A DNA stretch of 64,000 nt from Adenanthera pavonina (lineage: Eukaryota; Streptophyta; Magnoliopsida; Fabales; Fabaceae). Under the pieces are notes generated by a model. The model saw only the letters and a program-made list of their open reading frames with translations. It did not search any database and was not told the DNA's origin. Positions 1-13,139 of the stretch are shown here, piece after piece (position 1 is the first letter of the stretch; every line of letters starts with the position of its first letter). The stretch lies in the NCBI GenBank assembly GCA_026686845.1, contig JAIVEN010000014.1:10588001-10652000 (forward strand), read 5' to 3'. The translations under genes and the position numbers were made by a program.

Positions 1-317
1 ATAAACTGACACCCATACAAATATTCTAACAGATGAGCTACTACACTTTTATTCCTGATTATTAACAACATGCAAAGGGTAAATGGTGTAGCATGAGCAT
101 CATGGATGGGCTGAGCCCAATAGACAGTTAAGCACTCAAGCTAATCTAATTTGAATAGTAGGATGAACATACATTAAGTTACTTTAATAATGTATAATTA
201 ATTGATGTGATTCAAGAAAACCTGTTGGACCAGGAAGGTAACTCTGACATTATTATCTACATTCATTGACTTTGCCGGGAGTGATAATCATATTACATAA
301 CCAAAACTAAATAACTT

Positions 318-1943
318 GCTGAAGAATCAGATCTTATTGCATCGACAAGCATCTGCTACAGGTACATTAGTTAACAGTATGCCAATATATCTTAAGGATA
401 GGAGTAAGAAAGGGATTACCTAGCTTTGTTCCCACTAAAATTATTGGAAAACCAGGGGCATAATGCCTCAGTTCAGGGATCCACTGAAATGAAAAATTGA
501 AAAGAGCAATAAATCAATTTGTTAATTTAAAATTTGAAATGCACAACTGCATGTACGTGATAGTCTCACTAAATTTGTTTCATTCAAGGAAATAACCTTC
601 TTTGCAATTTTCCCTTATCTGGCTTGCAAATAAGGGAGAAGGAAAGTATATATAAAGATATCTGCTCCCCGATAGCTCAAGGGTCTTGATCTATTATAAT
701 CCTCCTCACCTGTCAAATTTTTAAGTTAAAATCACCAGAAATGAACAATAAGCTAAAATTGAAATATAAGTCTAAACAGTGAAAGTAATAGTTGCAATGT
801 TACTAGCAGTATCCCATAACCCAAGATTTACAGTGCTTCCATCAACAACATTAGCACTGAAATTGTCAAAAACAGTTGGCACATAGTCCTGATATTTATG
901 AACAGCAAAAAATGATCAGGTTAACAGTCGGAGTTATGATCAGTCGAAAAACAAAATTATAATTGTTGAAAAGGATTCAAGAATAAGGCTTTCTACACTC
1001 TTGAAAACAATACAAGAATAAGGTTTTCTACACTCTCAGCACAAATCCATAGCGCCTCAACCCTCTTTATTTTCATTCCAGCAGCATATTATGTCGCCAG
1101 AAAATATGGAACAATTCTGTATTAATTATGATCTAAGAAGATATAAAACACATGTCAAAGTTTAGCGCCACCCCCGAAGCCTTTCATTTAGATTGACTTT
1201 CCCAATAGTGGAAGGCCTGTCTGGGAATCAATTCTCCAGCCCATGAAAGTTTCTAAAGCCTAATGTCTAATATTAGTTTGCGTTGTTCACCTACAATACA
1301 ATCTCTACAGAGGGAATCATATTCATAACTCTACTTATCCTTCTACAGAACAGAATCTACAAACATAGAACGCAACACATGCTCCTAATTAAATTATATA
1401 TATCATTTTAGCCATTAGAATAAATATTTCATGAGGGTTCGAATTCAGAAGTAGAAAAGTGAAGCTGTCATGAGAGAATAACACTAAATCAAAATGATAT
1501 TGAAGCACTTGTCCTAAAGTATATAATTATAAATAATAATTATGGTCCTACTTCAGTGAACTTCAATGCAAGCCAACGGTTACTTGAAATTCCTAAAATT
1601 GATCAGTACGACCACAAGAATTTCATCGCCACACATCTGTAGTAAAAAAGAATTATGAAATGGAAAAACAAGGAACACATTATAAAAATTCATTTTATCA
1701 GCCTAGTTGATGAAAAGTCCATATTTCCAACAAGAAACTAAAAAATATGAGCCAATAGGCAATCGATTATCATAAACATTTCATAATTCAGGCGATTAGA
1801 AAATTGCAGAGGAGATCAGAAGGAAAAAATAACCGGTGTCCGTGGGAGACGTATTGCTGGCGTACGAAATCAACAAGCAACCCGATCTTGCCGGGAGCGC
1901 CGTCGCCAACAGTGACGCATTTGATGAACCTAGACACACTCAT
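318..1943 (-). pseudogene. Decayed ROP/RAC-type Rho GTPase gene (several exons)
   Basis: Read on the minus strand, five blocks match the ordered exons of a plant ROP/RAC GTPase. Exon 1 starts at ATG 1943 with MSVSRFIKCVTVGDGA. Exon 2 (888-804) encodes DYVPTVFDNFSANVV and ends at the WDTA motif. Exon 3 (709-597) encodes EEDYNRSRPLSYRGAD. Exon 4 (483-420) encodes WIPELRHYAPGFPIILVGTK. A weak exon 5 begins near 352. Several AG/GT splice sites survive, so this is a decayed intron-containing copy and not a processed one. Damage: the P-loop reads GDGAPGKI instead of GDGAVGKT; an extra 4 bp in exon 1 shifts the frame just before the SYASNTSPT stretch; the exon 1 donor is lost; the catalytic Gln is Glu; exon 3 drifts out of frame near its end; exon 5 has a stop. 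No part of the C-terminal polybasic/prenylation tail is recognisable. Family identity is secure; the exact end is not. Confidence 0.82.
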
Positions 1944-2933
1944 CTGCAGCGGAGAAGCAGCAGATCTCTCACTTCAAACAAAATGTAACAAAAAATGTCT
2001 CTCTTTTCAGTCTCGGGCTCTCAACTTTTTTTCTGCCATCTCAGATACTCCTTTTGAGCTCATTCAGGATATCACGGAGATTCTATGCGTGTGTAGAAAA
2101 CCAACAATATCTCTTTTCTATTTTGTTCGTAATGGTTGAATTAAGATAAAACTTAACTATCCAAGCTCACTATGGAAGATGTGTAATAAAGTTAAAAAGG
2201 TATAAAAAAAGAAATAAATACTAGTTATGCACTATGTTTTCTTACTAAGTTTTGGCCCTTTTGACGGGAAGAACCTAGGAATTGAAGACATGAATAAAAT
2301 TTTATGCCTTTCTCAAGTCATATCCTACCCCCCCCCAAAAAAAAACAAGCAACTTACGCAAGTTCACTCCGCTTAAAAATGACGTGTACATTTGTTTATT
2401 TTGATTTTTCCTTTTTTTGAAAATGAACTTCATTTTAACCGAAATATTTTTTTTAATAACATATTGATGAAACTTCGCATCTGACAATGTATCAATGATA
2501 CGATTGTAATAAAGCTTGGTCCTCTCTTTTTTGGGACCTTTGATGTTTTAAAAAAAAAAAAATGGATACGATTGTAAGCCTAAATCAAACATACAAACCC
2601 CAGATCAAGTTGAGATTGTATTGGTTCTAGATTTATTTAGTGCAAATGACTATGCTAAGAGAATATATAGATCTGAAACCTTGAGCAACGAGAATTTAGA
2701 GGAAATGTTTAAAATTCTATAAAATTCAAAGAGTCCGTCTAGCTCAAACAACAAACATTTTATCTGAATATTTTTTGTATATGTTTTCTGTAAAAACAAT
2801 TTGTCGTGAGAGGATGAAAAAACAATTATCACGTCGCTATTTGTCCTCTAACACAATCTTATGGCCTTGCGATGTAGGAGTTGCAAATTGCAATATTAAG
2901 CCACGAATTTACATTAATTATGAACTTGTATGA
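1944..2933. other. Intergenic: 5' flank of the ROP relic and 3' flank of the ABCB gene
   Basis: AT-rich with several homopolymer runs (C/A run near 2330, A run near 2550). I see no further coding block or RNA gene. The ABCB 3'UTR should lie just below 2934, but no canonical AATAAA is obvious on that strand. Confidence 0.6.
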
Positions 2934-5900
2934 TCAATCCAGTACTTGGTCACTGTTTTCTTGTTGAAGACTCACTAATTGCTTATAGATGCTCCCTGGC
3001 TGAGCAATTAGCCTTTCATGGCTGCCCATTTCAGCCACTCTTCCATTCTGTAACACAGCAATGTTGTGTGCATTTTGAACCGTTGATAACCTATGTGCTA
3101 CTAAGATTGTTGTTCGCCCTTCCATGAGCTTCTCTAAAGCCTCTTGGACCAATCTCTCTGATACTGTGTCCAATGCACTTGTTGCTTCATCCAATAAAAG
3201 AATAGATGGGTCTTTTAGAATAGCTCTAGCGATTGCCACTCTCTGTTTCTGGCCTCCTGATAATTGCAATCCTCTCTCCCCCACCTCTGTTTGATACCCT
3301 TCAGGCATTCTGACGATGAATTCATGAGCATTTGCTGCTTTTGATGCCTTCATTATCTCAATTTCTGATGCCTCTTCCTTCCCATACTTGATGTTTTCAT
3401 ATATTGTTGTGGAGAATAAAGCAGGTTCTTGTTGAACCAAGCCTATTCTCAACCTCAAGGATCTCAAGTTGAGGCTTCTAATATCACATCCATCGATTAG
3501 AACCATCCCAGAAGTTGGGTCATAAAATCTCATGAGCAGTGAGATCACTGTACTTTTCCCAGAACCACTTTGACCCACTATTGCAAGACTCCTTCCTGCT
3601 CTAACTATTAGGTTTAAGTTTTCAAAAATTGTGATATCAGGTCTCATTGGATAGCTGAAGCACACATTTCTGAACTCTATCTGTCCTTTCACATCAGTTA
3701 TCACCTTTAAGTTATGGTCGTTGGGAGGGATAGCTGTCTTCTTTTGAAGAATGCCAAAAACTGACCCTAATACTTGTGATCCTTTTACAATGTCTGGGGT
3801 AAGTGCTAGCGTTTCTGCTATTGCCAGAGCAGTGACAATTAAAACCATAAATGACTTCATAGTGTCTCCAAAATTGGATTCTTTGTGCTTTATCAAGATG
3901 GATGCATACCAAAGGCCAAGTGCATATGAGCAAAAGGCAAACAACTGTGTTACACCATATCCGAAGCCTGATATGTGTCCCCGTAAAAGTGCTTGCTTGT
4001 TAGGTTTGTTCAATTCAGAGGCAAATTGGAATGAGATTCGATCTTCTGCACCAAAAGCAGCAACAGTACGCATATTGGAAATAGCTTCACGAGCCAAGGA
4101 AATTGCCCTAGAGTATGCAGCACTATAATCTCCTCCAAACCCCCTGAGAAATAATTGCTACAAATTTGTAAAAAAAAAAAACATTTCAATACATGTATAA
4201 TATAAAGTACAAATTAAAGCATACTTCATAACATGATATAATACTAACTTCAGTGATAGAAGCCCCAATAAGAAGAGGCAAACAAGCTATAACCACAGCT
4301 GTTAATTTCCAACTCAATGTGAAGGCAATAGCAAATGCTGTTACAGTGAGAGCTACATTTTGTACAATTGTAGAGAGTCTATCCGCCAAAGCACTTCTTA
4401 CTAATGTTGCATCTGCAGCTAGCATAGTTGTTAATGATCCAGTGTTGTTCTCATCCAAGTCAAACCATGCAATTTCATTGGTTAGGATAGCTGCAATTCA
4501 TGTGTTTCAATATTGTGAAAATAGGTCGTTAACATGTCAAAAAAAATTGAGCAATTTTAAGTAAATATACCTGAAAACATTAATAAGCGTACACGAGCTG
4601 TGAGACGCTCTCCCATCAATGTGTAAAAGTAATGTTGCAATAAATAAATAGGTATAGTAACAACAGCTAACCCAACAAATATAAGAGCAATACGATCAAC
4701 CTCTTGCTTGATTTTTGACCCAAATGGAGAGTAGAATGCAGTCAACATATGTGTAATACCAAGAGCGAAGAGAGGAGCTTCCATGCCTGCCATAATTGCA
4801 CCCATTGATCCAAGTATTGCATAGGGCCATTCAGGAGCATTTAGCTTTAGTAAGTCCAAGATTGATGGAATGGACTTCTGGTCATTATGTTTTAGCTCTC
4901 TTGTTGAAATGGACTTCAATTCATCTGGGTATTTTTGGTTATCTGAAATTTCTCGAAAACTTGAAGTTCTTGAACTTCCCGATCGAGATATTGCACTAGA
5001 GTTTGTCAAGGGGTTGTCTGATGCTTGCAAACTCACCAAATGCACGTAGTCTCCCTTTTTTGACATCAATTCCAAATGAGTCCCACTTTCTATAACCTGA
5101 CCATTCTTTAAGACCACAATCATATCTACGTCACGAATAGTGGATAATCGATGAGCAACAATTATTGTAGTTCGATTTGACATTAATTTTTCTAGTGCCT
5201 GCTGAACTATTAATTCTGATTCTGCATCAAGAGCACTGGTAGCCTCATCAAGAAGTAATATTTTTGGGTTTCTAAGAACAGCTCTTGCTATTGCAATTCT
5301 TTGCTTTTGTCCTCCTGAAAGTTGTGTGCCACCTTCACCAACCTAAATTTAAGAACATTGAATTATTAATGTACAAACTAAACATATTTGCCAAGACAAT
5401 AAAAACATTGATAGTACCTTTCACTGCTTAACATAAGAAATAATTTGATATACTTTTTTGAAGTTTCATAGCTTGTTCTTCGTGTAATTGCTTATTTTGA
5501 AGACATAGTAGAAGAAAAATATTAAAAAGCTATTAAAGATTATTTTACATTTCTACTTGTTAAAAACTTTCCCACTGTGATGATGACATTACCGGAGTCA
5601 AATAACCATCAGGTAAGCCTTCAATGAAAGAATGAGCATTTGCAGCTTTAGCTGCTTGTACGATTTGATCCATGTTTGCATCCTCTTTTCCAAGTAAAAT
5701 ATTTTGAGATATTGTTGTAGCAAAAAGTGCTGGTTCTTGACTAACTAAACCCATTTGTTCCCTCAACCATTTCAATTGAAGACTCTTTATGTCATGTCCA
5801 TCCAATAGTATCTTACCTAGTAAAAGATTCATGTGTTAGCCTTACCTCCTCCTAAATGTAAATTAAATTGAATGGCAAAATTGATGATATTAATGTAAAA

Positions 5901-8018
5901 TACTAAATCAAATTTTATTACCTGAAGTGGGATCATAAAAACGTTGAATCATGGAAATGATAGTGCTCTTTCCTGAACCACTAGGACCAACAACTGCGAT
6001 AGTCTTCCCAGAAGTTATTGTAAAGGTCAAATTTTCAAAGACCAAGTTTGATCTTGATGGGTAAGAAAAGCAGACATCACAGAATTCAATTCTCCCTGCC
6101 ACTTGTGGCAAAACAATCCCTTTGTCCAAACTTGTAGACGTGTTTGAAATTGATGCTATCATGTTCATGATATTGGCTGCTGCTACACGTCCTTTAGCAA
6201 TGGAAGCAAGGTTAGGAGCAGCTTGGCCGAGAGCACTACAGAGGAAGAAGAATCAAGTTCTACTTCACAAAAACATTGTATGAATTATTATATCAGGTTA
6301 AAAGGATTACTCACAATCCACTGAAGATGACATTAATAATAGTTGTGAATGCTTTCCCTCCATTTGTTTTATGGTGCCTCACCAGTACACTTGCATACCA
6401 GAGAAGCAATGCCCAAGCACAAAACAACAATCCATATGTTAAGCCTACTCCAACTCCTTTTGCAAAACCACTCTTCTTCCCTAGTTTCATACCATTATCA
6501 AGTGATTTGGAATAAGAGGCAACTGCTTTATCTTCTCCCACAAATGAGTACACTGTACGAACTTGAGAAATTACCTGATCCATCAAAACAAGAAAAGATC
6601 CACTCATTATACAGGACTTAGTTAACAAATATCTTTTAGCATTAGAATTTTCACAGACCAAGATTTATGGCAACAAGGTAGATCAGCAGAACTAAGCGAC
6701 TAAGAAATTCAATGGAAGGCGAATCATTTACCTCTTCTGCTACTTTCCCAGCTTCAGCATAAGCTGCTTCACCTTTTTCTGACAAGGTTGACATAGTTAT
6801 AGTATAAGCTCCCCCAGCTATAGCTATCAATGGAACTACAGCCAAGGTTAGCAGTGTAAGCTGCCATACTGATGTAAATCCAAAAGCAAATCCAACAATG
6901 AATTGTGAAAGGTAACGTATAACATGGCCTGTCTGCAATGAGTTCAATAACTAGCATCAACCACCCTGCCTTTCGCAAAAATGTGTCCATCAGAATTAAA
7001 AAGCTTGACAAGCACATCTGTTACCTTGTCACCGATTGCATCTTGTACCAATATTGCATCACTTGAGATGTGGAATATGATATTAGCGTCTCTTGCTTCA
7101 TTGTCAAAGAAATTAATATCCTTTTTTAGAACTGACTGCAAATACTTTAAACGCAAACGAGCTGTTTGCCTTTCCCCTGTTTGCATCCAGAATGCAACCC
7201 CTACATCACAGGAGTGATCTTGAGGGTGTTAGTCAACAAGATAAAGGTACATACAAGAGACTAGGTCCAAGTGATAGGATCTACCCATCCAAGCCGATGT
7301 AAGAACAACCAGTCCAAGGTAGACCAAGTACAAAGCATTCTGCAATCCATGAAACTATTTTTAGAGGGGGTCATATGGATACAAAACAATGAGTAATTGT
7401 TATGCTGTTTTGAGCATATAATCAATTTATAACTGGGAAGCAAGATTAGGTCGTGCTACCCTCAGAGATAGTTTAGAATATTCCATTTGCCAATTGGAAA
7501 AGAGGATTCATATATATGGCCAGGCTGAAGCAAGTACAATGTTAGTATGTCACAGGCAATCAATCAAACAGGAGGACTACTCATTCACACCATTGAACCA
7601 GTGCTGTAGCTAATCATCAGTAATAAATATAGCAACAACCCTGATGAAGTGGTAGCTAGATCAATAATATTCATGGAGCGAAACTGTACATGACTAGTGA
7701 TCGCTGAGAGAGAACTAAAGGAAGGTAATAGCTCATAACTAAATTATACAATTATACCTCAGAAATGCGTGAGGACAACTTGTGAGGATGCTGAGAAAGA
7801 TGTCCTAAAGAATCAATCATACGACCGAACAAAATAAAGAATACAGGAAGAGCGGCGCCATGAACACATGCACCCACACTTCCCAAAAACATCAAGACAT
7901 AGTCAATTGGATCAGCAGCAGCAAACAGGCCAAAGAAGGAAACACTCTCTGGTTTGCTTGCTTTGGATGGCTGGTTTTGTTCTGAAGGAGAATGGGAGTC
8001 AAGCTCCACTTCTTCCAT
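2934..8018 (-). CDS. ABC transporter B family (P-glycoprotein/MDR), ABCB13/14-like, 10 exons
   Basis: Full-size ABCB exporter-type protein with the order TMD1-NBD1-TMD2-NBD2. Exons read on the minus strand: 8018-7758, 7339-7285, 7200-7025, 6932-6732, 6574-6315, 6235-5922, 5816-5593, 5342-4571, 4490-4249, 4157-2934. All junctions are GT-AG and every phase closes, giving 3729 nt and 1242 aa, close to Arabidopsis ABCB13/14. NBD1 has Walker A GPSGSGKST (about residue 401), LSGGQKQR and ILLLDEATSALD. NBD2 has GQSGSGKST (about 1030), LSGGQKQR and ILLLDEATSALD. Both H-loops (VAHRLST) are present, so both ATP sites look competent. I start at ATG 8018 (MEEVELDSH); an in-frame ATG at 8102 would add 28 residues absent from relatives. 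Family members sit in the plasma membrane and move auxin or, for ABCB14, malate; the substrate here is not known. The gene looks intact. Exact subclade is inferred from sequence resemblance. Confidence 0.93.
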
Positions 8019-10972
8019 TGTAAGTTCACGTCGACGTTGCAGCTCACAGATGCACCCACACACAAAAGGAGAGACCAATCGAATATGAAGGCTCATCTGC
8101 ATTCATGAAGAACATGGGGGGAGTATGGGGCTAATAAATGAGAAGGCCTTAACTACGCTAACAGAAAACACGGCTCCATTAATGCCCTGTTAAAAAACTC
8201 TGGCATCTGGTAATAAAATGGCGAATGAGTGGCGCTCCAAGCGAGCACGTTATTACCTACACTCTATAACTTGTAATCCTCATCAGCAATTAAGCCAACT
8301 AACTTAGGCCGATTTTGTTGGTCTAATAGTCCATATTTCACCATGTGACAAGCGGACCCGTTCTTCTTATACATAGAACTCAATAATTCACTAGTAGATT
8401 TATTACTGAGGTTGAGGGTCGTTGTCGCGCCATGAGTGGATAGCTTGAAAGTTGAAACCACGATTCCACCGAAATGATTGAAATGCAGTACTTTTCAACC
8501 AAATGGATAACCCTGCAACTGGGGGGGGCAAAGAATCATTCGAAATTGAGTTTCATGCGACTCAAGTAAAGTCAAGACTTTATTGTGATGAACTAGTGAG
8601 CTGGTCCCTAAAGCGACATTGGCTATGGTGGTCCAGATACTGGGAAGGGAGGTAAAGGGGTGGGATTGGCTGGACTTTGTGTTGGGTTATAACTAGCCTC
8701 ATGCCTTTGTCCACCACAAAGTCTGGAGCCGAATAGAAAGGCCGAACCAACTTCCGAGGCTCAACATAATGGCAGTGATCTAGGCAGATGGTTTCAGTAA
8801 TATGAGTATGTTTCTTATTTCTTGAAAAAAAAAAATGTGAATATGAATAATAGTTTCATTTGATTCAACTTTTCTTCCAGTAAAATGTGGACTTATCTCT
8901 CAATTCATGTAACACAAGTGATAAATTAAATCGAGTTTGAAAATTATTTATCAAATTCTAGAAAGGATCAAACATCTAAGTGCTTACACCATCTCGGTGA
9001 AACTTGTTCTTACTTATTAAAAAATAATAATAATAACAATATTATCACAAATGGGTATTGAACCGAATAAAATATTGATTCAAGATTTAATAGTTTGATT
9101 GAGATTGAATCGAAGTTAAACTGGTGGTAATTAAAATAATATGTTTAAAATAAATGATATAAATTTAAATAAATTTTATAACTTAATTAAGGTTTAAAAT
9201 TAAATAATATTGAATTATCAATCTATTATTTATTACAAACAAATTATTAATAAATTTCATAACTCAATACTTAAATCTAAATAAGTTAATATTCATATGT
9301 GATCATATTTTGAGTTCAAAATAATAAATTAATAATCTATTATTATATTATTTATTAAGTAAATATTTAAATTTTAATAGTTATATATCATAATAATGAT
9401 TATATAATATCATAATATATAAAGAACAAAAATATTTTATACTCAAAATGGGATTATTTTATCTTAAATATTAAAAAAATTTTAAATTTTTTTAATAAAA
9501 TAATATAGAACTGATTCATGACCGGTTCTATCGGTTTCATCAATTTTTAACCAATTCTCACTGATTCTGAACAGTAGCGATCAAATTTCTTAACCAGACC
9601 GGACCAGGCATCGATTTCCTGTTCGACCACTCAAACTGGCTAGTCCAATCTGATTATAACAATAATGAATAATGATAAAATATAAGTAATAGAAGTTTAA
9701 ATTTTCAAAAGACTTGCCTAGGTAGAAAATAGAAACATCAAATTAAAATATCACTTCTATTTTTTCCAGTTCCAAAATCTCCAATAAGTATTAAAATTCT
9801 CAGTGAAAACAGAGAGCCATCACATTAGTATTACATTCGATGCCTAATCATCTATAACACGGCACATAATCGAGAGGACAATATCAAACAACGTTGTAAG
9901 ATCCGAAATGGAGAATATTCCTTTTCAAAAGATGCTGCTTAAAAGTACAACGCCAAGGCAAATTAATGCAGCATTGCTGAGAAAATAGCCAAGGGAAATT
10001 GCTAGTATTCCCAAAAACATAAAAAATGAAAATAAATAATCAACATCAAAGAAGTGGCACTACACTACAAAATGTCAGTGCTGCAATTTGGTGTTGCGTT
10101 CAACTACTTCAACAATCTCACTCAAACACAAAAATTAAAGAGTCTTAGAGAAATAAATGTTTCTAATTAGTCGACAGTCAGGATGGTCTAGCCATTTAAC
10201 TCCGTTACAAATATTTCAAAGATAAAAATCTGTATAGCTTTTTAAATTGTAGCGCAACACCAGGTTGGCATCTTGTTTAATATTTGATCATAATAATTCA
10301 ATAATAAGACATACGATTTTGGTTTCTAAATAAACTAATAATAATTAGTTCAAGTGATCTTATTTGTATTTTTCTTAAGCAAGTTTTGTATTTGTTGTAA
10401 ATATAGAAAATTATCATTAAGAAAGTTTTACATTCATATCATTCAACCTAACTCGATCTTGATGCAAATTAATCCAGGTTCAATGTGGCTTCCAAAAATT
10501 AATTGCTATGTGAGCTTATACTCTCTCCCTCTATATATATATATATATATATATATAACACTGCAATTGTGTAGTTCCATTTTATGCCAAGCATGGTAAG
10601 ATGATAAATGACAGTTTTACAAAGGAATATTTATTAAATGGCAGATGAATTTCGGACTAGATTAGTCTACTATGAGCTTCTTTGGTTAACATGTTTGTAA
10701 ATCAAGTTATAATTTTTAACCATTATTTTTTTTTATGTAAATAGGTTTGTGATAAATTTCTCTACTCTTATCCAAATTTTATTTTTGTAAGATGTGGTTA
10801 TTCTAACAAACCTTTTTATAAAAAAATAATTCAAATAGACACTATTAGGCAGGAAAATATATGCTTTTATGGGGCATGCTCATATTATAGTTTAGAATTT
10901 TTCAAATTAATAGTCAACATGTCTTCATTTCTTTGGTTCTAATGCACTCAAACCTACCTCTATGGTTCTTAG
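8019..10972. other. AT-rich intergenic region, ABCB 5' flank
   Basis: The ABCB promoter should lie in 8019-8600. Beyond 8800 the sequence is very AT-rich and has only short chance ORFs. A minus-strand 65-codon ORF at 8264-8461 has no recognisable family. A (TA)13 microsatellite lies at 10532-10557. No gene is supported. Confidence 0.55.
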
Positions 10973-11352
10973 GACTCATTTGGTTCTCAATTTTATAAAA
11001 TTAAATTAAAATAAATAAAATTTGTAAAAATAAAGTTTAGATAAAGTAAATTTATTGTAAGTTATTATGTTTGGATATTCTTTTTTTAAAGGAAGTTTGA
11101 CAAAAAATCTATTTGAATAATAAGAGTTAAAAGTACTTTTAAATATATAATATAGAGTAAATTTATTTCTCATTTTTTAAAATTCAAATTTTATTAAAGA
11201 AAAAGTAACTTTTCTTCTTATTTACCAAAATCACAGTTTAATTTACTTTTTATTTTTTAAAAAAATAATTTATGTTTGATTAAATATATCTTTTAAAAAA
11301 TCATAGTTAAAAAATTTTTTTTTTCAAAAAGAAGAAACAAATAGATACTTAA
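10973..11352. repeat. Putative MITE-like element with imperfect terminal inverted repeats
   Basis: The left end (GGACTCATTTGGTTCTC) and the reverse complement of the right end (AAGTATCTATTTGTTTCTTC) share an ATTTGNTTCT core in inverted orientation. They enclose about 350 bp of AT-rich noncoding DNA. This fits a short non-autonomous DNA transposon, but I could not define a clear target duplication. Confidence 0.35.
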
Positions 11353-13139
11353 TTATTGAATTACTTGTAATAGAGGCCGCACAGGATTTTTTTTAAATTA
11401 AAAATAAAATTTCTCATTCCCTCACATAATCCATGCATTTCATGGGTGGGTTTGGCCCCTACCCATGAAATTGCGTCTCCCAACAAACAAAGCATTGTCC
11501 TTCTTCAGCAGACAAAGTTTGAATAGAAAGAATTAGTCGGTGAGTCAGGAACACTTGTGTTGTTTAGTGCTTGTTCCTTTACCTCTTCCATTTATAAAAG
11601 GAACGCTGCTGCTCCAGTGGCAGTACTTCCTATGCTAGAGTAGCCACAAGTAACAGTGTAAAATTAGACACGCTTTCCTATACATTGCAAGAAGATTGGA
11701 ATGTGCTGCATTGATCATGATTTATAATCAAATTAAATTCAAATATTATCATATTTAAATAAAATATCTTTTTTAATATATTTTTTTTTATTTATAAGAT
11801 TTCAACTTGATACTTAAAGATGTTGAATATTTTCTTATCATTTAATTTAATTATTATTGATATATGTTTTATATTTTATATTATTTTTTTAATTTTTTAT
11901 CATATATTTGAAGAAATGATAACAATAAAAATACATATGGAGTTTGTTTATCTGTTAGCTATTTCTTATTTAAATTTTATAAAAATTTTACAATATTTTT
12001 TAAAATCATTTTGAAAAATACTTGTTTCCAATTTAATGATGGAAGTGTGATAGTGTCAAGAAAAAGGGCAAAAGCAGGCCAAGGGGAGAATTGGGGAAAC
12101 TTTATTAAAGACTGGAAATTTCGAAATCTAAAATCACTTCGTAACTCTACTCAACAGCTTTACTCAGATCTGCACAGCTGCAAAACAAGACACTGAGATT
12201 TTATTCTAAGTCATGATGATATGTATTGGGCAAACTTTATTTTGGTTTAAATGAGTACTTCAAGATTTTAGTCCAGATGTTAACAAATTGTTAAGTTGAA
12301 ATGAGGTACCTGATACAGATGCTTCCAATAAAAAAAAATTGTACATCAACACTCTGGTGTATGGTATAAAATTTTAAAAATTAGTGTATCGTTTACATTT
12401 GTAAACAATATAATTCTTTAAAATTTTATAAATATAAAACATTTTAAACTTGTGACTTTTTATTTGTTTTAATTTAATGCAATTTAATTTCGTACTCATT
12501 CAACTGCTCAGAGTTAAATTGTATAAATTAACTATTTTTAATCAATAAAATTTAAAAACGCATTGTGTCAATAAAGAGATGTAAACCTCCAAATTCAGAT
12601 ATCTTAATCAATTATTCGACAACGTTACTGAAAGGGTTTTCTTGAAGGATAGGTGTAATTGTTGTTTATCATGTTGAACTGTCTTGCTTAGTTCTTGTAG
12701 TATTTGTTGTATTTCCTTTTTAGCAAAATAAAAGGGCTCGTTGTACTTATTGTCATTTCTTTTTGCCAATGTAATTATTGTCATGTTTTAGAAAATATCA
12801 CACATACATAATTGCCTAAGAAAAAGGAAAAGAAAATACCGCACCCGGTTACGGAGAGTTGAGCCGAGTCGGGTTTTTCAAACCGGTTAATTGAACAATC
12901 CGGATTATCGGTTGAACCGATTATCCACATTTGTCGTGATCTGTATGGTGAGACCCAAAAAAGAAAAGCAACAACGTCTGGCTTCGCACGTGATGATGCC
13001 TAACCTACGAGCTAATTGGACTAGGTAATTCAGAATTCAGAAAACTCGAAAAAACAATTTTTTATATCAGCGACAAATATTTCGAAGGCGAAAAAACGTT
13101 GCTCATCCCCGTTGCTTAGATTTAAAAAAAAAAAAAAAC
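11353..13139. other. Intergenic, promoter side of the TFIIS-like gene
   Basis: AT-rich with A/T homopolymers. It holds a palindromic stretch near 12395 (TTTACATTTGTAAA). From 12840 the sequence becomes less AT-rich towards the presumed transcription start of the downstream gene. No coding region is recognised. Confidence 0.45.

Noticed and set aside
1804..2139. Plus-strand 111-codon ORF
   Set aside because: It is the antisense of the ROP relic exon 1; the minus strand carries the recognisable GTPase sequence.
3751..4128. Plus-strand ORF of 125 codons
   Set aside because: Shadow of ABCB exon 10; no independent domain.
8264..8461. Minus-strand ORF ending VGLIADEDYKL
   Set aside because: Short, no recognised family; may be part of an old repeat but I could not define one.
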